Shown: positions 1 through 5,376 of the stretch, one piece after another | Layout of the letters: each line of letters starts with the position of its first letter | Numbering within the stretch: position 1 is the stretch's first letter | NCBI GenBank assembly: GCA_002402945.1 | Contig: DHGV01000060.1 | Location: forward strand, 1 to 6,285 | Direction: 5' to 3' | DNA from: Pelotomaculum sp. UBA4789 | Lineage (GTDB): Bacteria > Bacillota > Desulfotomaculia > Desulfotomaculales > Pelotomaculaceae | DNA length: 6,285 bases | The notes under the pieces: model-generated | Database searches by the model: none | What the model saw: only the letters and a program-made list of their open reading frames with translations | Told to the model about the DNA's origin: nothing | Translations under genes and position numbers: made by a program

Positions 1-10
1 TCCCCCTTTG

Positions 11-34
11 TTAAAAAGCAGATACTTCATCTGC
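11..34 (-). terminator. Weak terminator-like hairpin near the window edge
   Basis: Read on the minus strand, GCAGAT, a 5-nt loop and ATCTGC form a 6-bp stem (18-34) followed at once by TTTTTAA (11-17). This has the form of a short rho-independent terminator, and it lies downstream of the much stronger terminator at 248-299. It could be a backup for read-through or belong to something beyond the left edge. The stem is short with only half G/C pairs, so it may be chance. Confidence 0.25.
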
Positions 35-92
35 GGTACCTCAAATCTGATACAACTGCCTGCAATATCTATCCTTATAACAAATCTTCAAG

Positions 93-178
93 TAATACCA
101 TCCTGAGCGTTAATGTCATCCTGAGCGGCAGCGAAGGATCTCACAACAAGATTCTCACTATCGTTCAGGGTGACATTA
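93..178. repeat. Imperfect hairpin repeat (MITE/REP-like) with a duplicated left arm
   Basis: Positions 111-127 and 162-178 are inverted copies over 17 bases, with only two G-T wobble pairs. Inside them, 135-141 and 149-155 form a second 7-bp stem (one wobble) closed by a 7-base loop, so the 68-base unit can fold into a long hairpin. The left arm is also present in tandem: 93-109 matches 111-127 at 15 of 17 positions, sharing CATCCTGAGCG, at an 18-base offset. No reading frame spans it. From memory, dispersed repeats with a core like TCATYCTGAGCG...GAAGRATCT occur between genes in many anaerobic Firmicutes and other bacteria. That it is a member of such a family, and non-autonomously mobile, is inference. 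The rest of 1-247 shows nothing else I can name. Confidence 0.7.
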
Positions 179-247
179 GTAAAGGCTTTTCCTTATCTAA
201 TGGTGTCACTCACCGACATGGATATCTATTTAAGCATTATTCCTGTC

Positions 248-299
248 AAATAAAAGGATCCGCAGGCCTTGAAAAAGACTGCGGATCCTTAAGTTATTT
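248..299 (-). terminator. Strong rho-independent terminator of the chaperone operon
   Basis: A perfect 12-bp stem pairs 254-265 with 279-290 around a 13-base loop; both arms contain GGATCC. Outside a 3-base bulge (291-293), AAATAA at 248-253 pairs with TTATTT at 294-299, extending the stem by six pairs. On the minus strand the stem is followed directly by a T-rich tail (TTATTTG), just downstream of the cbpM-like stop codon at 312. It is the natural end of the DJ-1-dnaK-grpE-dnaJ-cbpM transcript. A run of eight T at 297-304 means it might also stop plus-strand transcription, though no plus-strand gene is visible here. Confidence 0.88.
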
Positions 300-311
300 T
301 TTTTATAATTA

Positions 312-617
312 TTATTCTTCTCTAAGCCGGTCTATCTCCTCCTGCATCGCTTCGATCCTTTCCAGCAGATCCAGGATTATGGCCGCACCGCTGAGGTTGA
401 CACCCAAGCTGCCGCGCAGTCGCTGTAGTTTTGACAGGCGCGCTGCTTGTTTTACCTTGATGCGGCCGTTTTTAATTTCCAGGATGCCGAATTCAGCCAG
501 TATCCCGGCCATCTCCGGGTGTATTTCCAGGCTGCTTAGGTCCACCCAGGTATCGTCATTACTGGTGGATAGATCATGATGGTAGATTTGCAGGTAATAT
601 CTCCCCATCCCCGTCAC
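312..617 (-). CDS. cbpM: CbpM/HspR-like small MerR-family chaperone modulator
   Basis: This is a small, highly charged protein of 101 residues, or 98 if translation starts at the inner ATG. Residues about 25-65 (WVDLSSLEIHPEMAGILAEFGI, then GRIKVKQAARL) resemble the reduced MerR-type helix-turn-helix of the CbpM and HspR families. Residues about 64-101 contain LRGSLGVNLSGAAIILDLLERI and end in a short amphipathic helix or coiled coil, the typical family tail. In E. coli, CbpM binds the J-domain of CbpA and inhibits it; in actinobacteria, HspR represses the dnaK operon. Position as last gene after dnaK-grpE-dnaJ fits both roles and the sequence does not decide. The outer GTG start (617) overlaps the dnaJ stop as GTGA, but the purine-rich AAAAGGGG (619-626) is only 1 nt from it. 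The same site lies 10 nt from the ATG at 608, which may be the true start. Confidence 0.78.
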   Translation of the reverse strand: MTGMGRYYLQIYHHDLSTSNDDTWVDLSSLEIHPEMAGILAEFGILEIKNGRIKVKQAARLSKLQRLRGSLGVNLSGAAIILDLLERIEAMQEEIDRLREE

Positions 618-1609
618 ACCCCTTTTCTTAACGAGGCCAGATCCCGGTATAACTTTTCTTCTTCCGCTGTAAGGTGCTCAGGAATATCGATCCTGACGAC
701 CACATATTCATCGCCCCGCCCTTTGTGGTGAGGCAATCCCTTGCCTCTCAGGCGCAGTCGCTTTCCGGCCCGGGCCCCCGGAGGCACCTTCATCAGTACC
801 GGCCCGTCAAGTGTGGGTATAGAAACCTGGTCGCCCAGCACAGCTTGTTCAGGGCGCAGGATAACTTCGGTCTCCAGGTCCTCGCCGCGGATCTTAAATA
901 CCGAGTGGGGCAGGAGTTTTACCTTGAGATAAAGATCGCCCCTGGCCCCACCGCCTGATCCTTCGCCGCCCTGCCCTTTCAGCCTGATCCGGCTGCCGTC
1001 TCGCACACCCGGCGGGATTTTAACAGCCAGTGTCCTCATGTCGGAAGTTGCACCGGTACCGCCGCAGCGCCTGCAAAATGCGTTGCCCTTGACGCCCATC
1101 CCGCCGCAATCCTGGCACGATTCCCTGGTGGTAAACTGCAGGGACTTTTCTCCACCTCGGTATGCCTCTTCCAGTGCCAGCTCAAGCTCGCTTTCTATAT
1201 CCTGCCCCTGTACCGGTCCGCGGCGCCCAGTCCTTGCTGGATGGCCAAAGGGCGATTCCCCGCCGAACAATGTTTCAAAAAAGTCGCTGAAGCCGCTGGC
1301 GCCGGCTCCTGCTCCGCCGCCGGTATAAAACTGGTATCCTTCCGCTTCCGGAGGCGGACGGAATTCCTGGCCGTCCCGCCAGTTCTGCCCTAGCCGGTCG
1401 TACTTTTCCCGCTTCTCCTTGTCACTCAACACCTCATATGCTTCATTAATCTGTTTAATCTTCTCTTCTGCAACATCTTTGTCCTTGCTGGTATGGAGGT
1501 CAGGATGCCATTTACGGGCCAGTTTGCGATAGGCGGTTTTTATTTCTTTTTCAGTTGCGCCCCGGTTCACGCCCAAAATCTCGTAATAATCGCGAAACGA
1601 TACGCTCAA
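614..1609 (-). CDS. dnaJ: DnaJ/CbpA-type Hsp40 co-chaperone with reduced zinc finger
   Basis: This 331-residue J-protein should deliver unfolded substrates to DnaK and stimulate its ATPase in the cytoplasm. The N-terminal J-domain (about 8-73) begins DYYEILGV and has the essential HPD at 35-37. A Gly/Phe-rich linker (about 95-130, with FSDFFETLFGG) follows, then C-terminal domain I (about 135-235) and II (about 240-312), both with the expected PPG turns and RLRGKG motif. Between strands of domain I sit only two CxxCxGxG motifs, with cysteines 165, 168, 179 and 182. Classical DnaJ has four and CbpA has none, so this is an intermediate form able to hold one zinc ion. Length fits CbpA (about 306) better than DnaJ (about 375). 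The start is TTG, overlapping the grpE stop as TTGA. It places the J-domain 7 residues from the N-terminus, as expected; a GGTG site lies 8 nt upstream. Its 3' end overlaps the cbpM-like gene. Confidence 0.93.
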   Translation of the reverse strand: MSVSFRDYYEILGVNRGATEKEIKTAYRKLARKWHPDLHTSKDKDVAEEKIKQINEAYEVLSDKEKREKYDRLGQNWRDGQEFRPPPEAEGYQFYTGGGAGAGASGFSDFFETLFGGESPFGHPARTGRRGPVQGQDIESELELALEEAYRGGEKSLQFTTRESCQDCGGMGVKGNAFCRRCGGTGATSDMRTLAVKIPPGVRDGSRIRLKGQGGEGSGGGARGDLYLKVKLLPHSVFKIRGEDLETEVILRPEQAVLGDQVSIPTLDGPVLMKVPPGARAGKRLRLRGKGLPHHKGRGDEYVVVRIDIPEHLTAEEEKLYRDLASLRKGV

Positions 1610-2088
1610 GATGTTTTCACCGGCCTTTTGGACACCCTGACCTGGGCTGGCCGCAGCAAATCAGGACCTATCCGATAGCCTCTGATCAGCTCTTCCGCCA
1701 CATGCCCCTGCGGTAAGGCGGCGTTTTCCAGGTATCCGATGCCTTCATGCTCGCGGGGATCGAAAGGTTTACCCAAGCTTTCGACTGTTTCCAGTCCTTG
1801 CTGCTGAAGCAGTGTTAATAACTGCTGGTAGACCATCTCCAGGCCCAGCCGGCCACTGTCATCTTTAATCTGCACCAAAGCACGCTCCAGGTTGTCAAGC
1901 ACAGGAAGCAAATCCTTGATCAGTTCTTTCTTGCCCTGGGCGGAACTATACTCATTATCCCGATCCACTCGTTTGCGATAGTTATCAAAATCAGCCAATG
2001 TCCGTAAATGGCGGTTTTTTTCGTTATCAAGCTCTTGTTTCATGGATGAATAATTAAAATTCTGCTCGCCGTTCTCATGTCTTTTCAT
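1606..2088 (-). CDS. grpE: GrpE nucleotide exchange factor
   Basis: GrpE is the homodimeric cytoplasmic factor that releases ADP from DnaK, resetting the chaperone cycle. This copy is 160 residues, shorter than E. coli GrpE (197), mainly because the N-terminal helix is short. Residues 16-50 form the coiled-coil helix with the family core LADFDNYRKRVDRD. DLLPVLDNLERAL (59-71) belongs to the four-helix bundle, and MVYQQLLTLLQQQGLETV (85-102) leads into the beta domain. GKPFDPREHEGIG (106-118) is the GrpE signature region, and the C-terminus reads GYRIGPDLLRPAQVRVSK. AGGAG at 2096-2100 lies 7 nt before the ATG, and the gene begins 27 bp after the dnaK stop. Its TGA overlaps the TTG start of dnaJ, implying translational coupling. 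The short N-terminal helix may alter the thermosensor behaviour described for E. coli GrpE; that is inference. Confidence 0.96.
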   Translation of the reverse strand: MKRHENGEQNFNYSSMKQELDNEKNRHLRTLADFDNYRKRVDRDNEYSSAQGKKELIKDLLPVLDNLERALVQIKDDSGRLGLEMVYQQLLTLLQQQGLETVESLGKPFDPREHEGIGYLENAALPQGHVAEELIRGYRIGPDLLRPAQVRVSKRPVKTS

Positions 2089-2115
2089 TAATTATCTCCT
2101 GCCATGTTTCAATGA

Positions 2116-4020
2116 TTACTTTTCTTCATACTCGGCGTCGACAACATCCTCACCACCGTGCGGCGCCGCCCCGCCTCCGCTGCTGCCGGGCGTACCTGCA
2201 CCGCCAGGCGCAGTGCCAGTCTGGCCGTAAGCTGTTTGAGAAATTGAATAAGCAGCCTGCTGCAGATCACTCTGGATGGTACGAATTTTTTCCATTGGCG
2301 CGTTTTCTTTCAAAGCTGTTTTCAAATCACTCACCAGCTGCTCTACACGCGCTTTTTCGTGTACCGGTATTTTATCACCGAGATCTTTTAACTGGCGTTC
2401 CACCTGGTACATCAGGGAATCTGCCTCGTTGCGGGCCTCCACTTCCTGCTTTCTTTTTTTATCTTCAGCTGCGTGTACTCCAGCCTCATTCACCATGCGA
2501 TCAATTTCACCTCTATCCAGGCTGGTAGAGCCTGATATGGTAATGGTCTGCTCTTTGCCGGAACCTTTGTCCTTAGCGCTGACCTTCAATATGCCGTTGG
2601 CGTCAATATCAAAAGTCACTTCAACCTGGGGCAGGCCCCTTGGCGCCATCGGGATGCCGTCAAGCTTAAACTGGCCCAGGGTGCGGTTATCATTTGCCAT
2701 CTCCCTCTCACCCTGCAGGACATTGATATCAACAGCTGGCTGGTTGTCTTCAGCGGTGCTGAAGATCTGGCTGCGCCGCACAGGAATCGTTGTATTGCGC
2801 TCAATTATCTTGGACATGATCCCGCCCAAGGTTTCCACTCCCAGGGAAAGGGGCGTTACATCAAGCAACAGGACATCCTTAACCTCTCCCGCCAGCACAC
2901 CGCCTTGAATGGCAGCGCCGATAGCCACCACCTCGTCAGGATTTACTCCCATATGGGGATCCTTGCCGCCCGTCAGCTGGCGGACCAGCTTCTGCACTGC
3001 AGGTATGCGGGTTGAACCGCCCACCAAAATAACTTCGTCAATATCCTTATCCGTCATCTTGGCGTCTGACAGGGCAGCCGTTACAGGCCCCCTGCAGCGT
3101 TCAACCAGCTGTGCGGTCAGGTCGTCAAACTTGGCGCGGGTCAGTTTTGTGTCAAGGTGCTTTGGCCCGTTTGCGTCGGCAGTGATGAAAGGCAGGTTGA
3201 CCTGAGTTTCCATCGTGGCGGAAAGCTCGATCTTGGCTTTCTCCGCCGCCTCAATCAAGCGCTGTAGAGCCTGCTTGTCATTGCGCAGGTCAATGCCATA
3301 GTCTTTTTTAAACCCGTCGGCCAGCCAGTCAACAACCGCCTTGTCAAAATTGTCGCCGCCCAGGTGGGTGTCTCCGTTTGTAGACTTAACCTCAAATACC
3401 CCGTCCCCGACCTCCAGGATGGAAACATCGAATGTCCCGCCGCCGAGGTCGAAGACCATGATCGTCTCGTTGGTCTTCTTATCCAGCCCGTAGGCCAGCG
3501 CCGCCGCCGTAGGCTCATTAATGATGCGCAGTACGTTCAGCCCGGCAATTTTTCCGGCGTCCTTCGTAGCGCTGCGCTGGGAGTCATTGAAATATGCGGG
3601 AACTGTAATCACAGCGTCAGTCACCTTTTCGCCCAGGTACTTGGCTGCGTCATCCACGAGCTTGCGCATCACCAAGGCGGAGATCTCCTCCGGAGCCATA
3701 TCTTTGCCGCGGATATCGAAACGCACTGCGTCGTTTGCCCCGGCTTTAACTTTGTATGGGACCAGCTTCCGTTCATCTGACACCTCGGTAAAACGGCGCC
3801 CGATAAAGCGTTTCACTGAATACAGGGTGTTTTCCGGGTTTAAAATGGACTGGCGCCTGGCCACCTTGCCGACCAGCCTCTCACCATCCTCTTTAAAAGC
3901 TACAACTGATGGTGTGGTACGGTCGCCCTCGCTGTTTACAATTACGGTTGGTTTGCCTCCTTCCATAACCGCTATTACAGAATTTGTCGTGCCCAGGTCG
4001 ATGCCTACCGTTTTGGCCAT
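2116..4020 (-). CDS. dnaK: DnaK, Hsp70 molecular chaperone
   Basis: DnaK is the cytoplasmic ATP-dependent Hsp70 that binds exposed hydrophobic peptide segments with help from the J-protein and GrpE. It is full length at 634 residues. The nucleotide-binding domain (about 1-380) has GIDLGTTNS (6-14), RIINEPTAAALAYGLDK (165-181), VFDLGGGTFDVSILEV (189-204) and ILVGGSTRIPAVQ (331-343). The interdomain linker DVLLLDVTPLSLG spans 382-394. The substrate-binding sheet contains QIFSTAEDNQ and GILKVSAKDKGSGK, followed by the helical lid (about 505-600). A Gly/Ala-rich tail ends in the usual VDAEYEEK. Residues about 75-100 hold the N-terminal-quadrant insert of diderm-type DnaK, which Bacillus-type DnaK lacks. 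GAGGAGG sits 8 nt before the ATG. The upstream neighbour is the DJ-1 gene, 44 bp away with no terminator between. No CIRCE or canonical HAIR operator is visible in front. Confidence 0.99.
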   Translation of the reverse strand: MAKTVGIDLGTTNSVIAVMEGGKPTVIVNSEGDRTTPSVVAFKEDGERLVGKVARRQSILNPENTLYSVKRFIGRRFTEVSDERKLVPYKVKAGANDAVRFDIRGKDMAPEEISALVMRKLVDDAAKYLGEKVTDAVITVPAYFNDSQRSATKDAGKIAGLNVLRIINEPTAAALAYGLDKKTNETIMVFDLGGGTFDVSILEVGDGVFEVKSTNGDTHLGGDNFDKAVVDWLADGFKKDYGIDLRNDKQALQRLIEAAEKAKIELSATMETQVNLPFITADANGPKHLDTKLTRAKFDDLTAQLVERCRGPVTAALSDAKMTDKDIDEVILVGGSTRIPAVQKLVRQLTGGKDPHMGVNPDEVVAIGAAIQGGVLAGEVKDVLLLDVTPLSLGVETLGGIMSKIIERNTTIPVRRSQIFSTAEDNQPAVDINVLQGEREMANDNRTLGQFKLDGIPMAPRGLPQVEVTFDIDANGILKVSAKDKGSGKEQTITISGSTSLDRGEIDRMVNEAGVHAAEDKKRKQEVEARNEADSLMYQVERQLKDLGDKIPVHEKARVEQLVSDLKTALKENAPMEKIRTIQSDLQQAAYSISQTAYGQTGTAPGGAGTPGSSGGGAAPHGGEDVVDAEYEEK

Positions 4021-4028
4021 TAACCAAA

Positions 4029-4035
4029 CCTCCTC
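4029..4035 (-). promoter_or_regulatory. Strong ribosome binding site of dnaK
   Basis: On the minus strand GAGGAGG lies 8 nt before the dnaK ATG and is close to a perfect Shine-Dalgarno match. It is clearly stronger than the sites of its neighbours: DJ-1 has GGAG at 9 nt, grpE has AGGAG at 7 nt, and the two last genes rely on overlapping starts. This predicts DnaK as the most heavily translated product of the operon. Confidence 0.85.
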
Positions 4036-4064
4036 AATAATTCTATATGTTTATAAAGATAAAA

Positions 4065-4580
4065 CTATAGCTTTGCAGAATTGCCTATCGCGATCATCAT
4101 CTCGCGGCAGAAATACGGGAGATCGCTTGGTACACGTGATGTTATTAATCTGCCGTCTACAACCACAGGCTCGTCTGTAACCTGTGCTTCGGCGGCAGCC
4201 AGCTCTGTCTGAACTTTATAGTAGGCAGTCATTTTCCTGCCTGTCACCAGTCCCGCGGAAATCAAAATTTGCGGCCCGTGGCAGATAGCAGCCAGGGGTT
4301 TGTCCTGACTGAAATATTCCCTGACCAGTGCCAGGGCCTGTTCATCTTTCCTGACCGTTTGGGGAGCGTTCCCTCCAGGTAAGACCAACAGGTCGTAATC
4401 ACTGCTTTTTGCTCTGGAAATAGTAATACTGGGGCTGATTTTATAGCCGTGCTTACCCTTGAGGGTCGCGCTTGTAGCCGCAGCCACGTCAACTTCCAGA
4501 CCTGCTTCCAGCAGGCGGTACATCGGGCAGAACAGCTCCAGATCTTCAAATCCGTCGGCTGTGATGAACAGGACTCTCAT
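4065..4580 (-). CDS. DJ-1/PfpI-family protein (class I glutamine amidotransferase-like fold)
   Basis: This 171-residue protein has the complete DJ-1/PfpI fold. MRVLFITADGFEDLEL at the start supplies the conserved acidic residue Glu12 beside the active site. YDLLVLPGG (62-70) is the central strand and loop. PLAAICHGPQILISAG (95-110) is the nucleophile elbow, with Cys100 followed by His101. Near the C-terminus VVDGRLITSR (140-149) is the usual strand pair. The family includes the protease-like PfpI, chaperone Hsp31, YajL and proteins reported to act on glyoxal or glycated substrates; the sequence does not say which activity applies. Two further cysteines are at 18 and 158. It is the first gene after a terminator and AT-rich gap, and dnaK follows by 44 bp. 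It is therefore probably the leading gene of the stress operon. The ATG has GGAG 9 nt upstream. Confidence 0.92.
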   Translation of the reverse strand: MRVLFITADGFEDLELFCPMYRLLEAGLEVDVAAATSATLKGKHGYKISPSITISRAKSSDYDLLVLPGGNAPQTVRKDEQALALVREYFSQDKPLAAICHGPQILISAGLVTGRKMTAYYKVQTELAAAEAQVTDEPVVVDGRLITSRVPSDLPYFCREMMIAIGNSAKL

Positions 4581-4612
4581 AGCTGCACACTCCGCAAATT
4601 AATTTATAATAT

Positions 4613-4650
4613 ATTGTATCCAAAGCTTATGCTCATACATATCCAAATAC
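4613..4650 (-). promoter_or_regulatory. Candidate promoter/operator region of the DJ-1-dnaK operon
   Basis: The AT-rich gap between the terminator at 4720-4763 and the DJ-1 start must hold the operon promoter if the two units are separate. On the minus strand the best -10 candidate is TACAAT (4613-4618), with only a poor -35 (TATGTA) 17 bp upstream. The octamer TTTGGATA occurs twice in direct orientation (4640-4647 and 4617-4624), 23 bp apart. One copy overlaps the candidate -10, a layout that could suit a regulator or an alternative sigma factor. A separate inverted repeat, ATTAAG-5 nt-CTTAAT, lies further upstream (4691-4707). Confidence 0.35.
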
Positions 4651-4719
4651 ATACTTTATTTTAAGATAATTAAATTTATATAAGAAATTTATTAAGAATT
4701 CCTTAATTTTTGTTGAAAC

Positions 4720-4763
4720 AAAAAAAGGCCCCGCTCTGTGTCCTCACCAATTGGGCGCCTTTT
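4720..4763 (-). terminator. Rho-independent terminator after the methyltransferase gene
   Basis: On the minus strand AAAAGGC (4757-4763) pairs with GCCTTTT (4723-4729). After a single bulged G (4756), CCC (4753-4755) pairs with GGG (4730-4732), giving a 10-bp stem with a 20-base loop. The stem runs into seven T (4720-4726). It begins 17 bases after the methyltransferase stop and separates the tkt-methyltransferase unit from the stress operon. Confidence 0.85.
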
Positions 4764-4780
4764 CCAATCTAATTGAACTA

Positions 4781-5356
4781 CTATCTTTGTTTTTTACTGC
4801 CGCTGTAAATAAACTGGTCAAACGTCAGATCACGATAGGCGCCTTCGATGCCAGCCTGCCGCAGCTTTTCAACAAGTTCGCCGGGTTTAGGAAAGGCGGA
4901 TGGCTCGGCCAGCAGCCTTTCAAATAAAGCCAGCGTCTTTGTCCCCCTCCTGCCGGCATCAAAGTCGATGATGTACAGCCTGCCTGCAGGTCGCAGCACC
5001 CGCGCCACCTCGCGTGTTACACCATCCTGATCGCGGAAGTGGTGCCAGGCGTCAGAAATAAGCACGATATCAAAGGATCCGTCCGGCAGTGGCAGGGCTT
5101 CCGCTTTTGCATGCAGGATCTGTACTGACATATTTTTTGCCGCGGCGCGCCTGAGCATGGCCTGGGAAGCGTCGGCCACTGTCACCTTCGCCCCGGCTTT
5201 GCTCAGGGTCTCGGCATTCATGCCGGTCCCGCCGCCCAGATCAAGTACTTCCATATCTTTTACGGGCGCCAGCCAATCCGGGATGTTCCTTGAATGATCT
5301 ATCCCGGTAATCCTGATAAAACGGTCATAGAAAGGCGCCATAAATTTAAACATCAT
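4781..5356 (-). CDS. Class I SAM-dependent methyltransferase (Methyltransf_11 type), substrate unknown
   Basis: This 191-residue cytosolic protein has the Rossmann-like methyltransferase fold. Motif I is VLDLGGGTGMNA (37-48), the glycine-rich SAM loop. VTVADAS (58-64) supplies the acidic residue, Asp62, expected to bind the SAM ribose. AEALPLPDGSFDIVLISDAWHHF (85-107) covers the adenine-binding and motif IV region, and EVARVLRPAGRLYIIDF (116-132) the post-motif strand. The N-terminal MAPFYDRF resembles UbiE/ubiquinone-menaquinone methyltransferase relatives, but the protein is shorter than UbiE (about 230-250) and the resemblance is too general to assign menaquinone. It starts 20 bp after the tkt stop and is followed by a terminator, so it is probably co-transcribed with tkt. 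The ribosome site is weak (GGGT 8 nt before the ATG), and a start at Met6 is possible. The context gives no clear hint of substrate. Confidence 0.88.
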   Translation of the reverse strand: MMFKFMAPFYDRFIRITGIDHSRNIPDWLAPVKDMEVLDLGGGTGMNAETLSKAGAKVTVADASQAMLRRAAAKNMSVQILHAKAEALPLPDGSFDIVLISDAWHHFRDQDGVTREVARVLRPAGRLYIIDFDAGRRGTKTLALFERLLAEPSAFPKPGELVEKLRQAGIEGAYRDLTFDQFIYSGSKKQR

Positions 5357-5376
5357 ATTTTTTTACCCGGTGCTGC

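Noticed and set aside
221..249. Perfect TTGACA (-35-like) on the minus strand at 244-249, just after the operon terminator
   Set aside because: At 17 bp spacing the partner hexamer is GATATC, and other spacings are no better. It overlaps the terminator's outer arm and no gene follows within the window.
1..311. CRISPR array, tRNA or small protein gene in the non-coding end
   Set aside because: There is only one hairpin unit plus a partial arm copy, no regular spacers, no cloverleaf and no open frame of useful length.
1603..1610. CTTGAGCG at the dnaJ start, like half of a HAIR heat-shock operator
   Set aside because: The second half-site (ACTCAAG at 7 bp spacing) is missing and it lies inside coding sequence.
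2276..2908. Long plus-strand open frame (210 codons) opposite dnaK
   Set aside because: It lies wholly antisense to a strongly conserved dnaK, has an unnatural composition and no family resemblance. The same applies to the other long antisense frames at 3521-4180 and 5621-6007.
4021..4064. Possible separate promoter (TATAAA) directly before dnaK
   Set aside because: No acceptable -35 at 16-18 bp spacing; the short AT-rich gap is well explained by the spacer and ribosome site.
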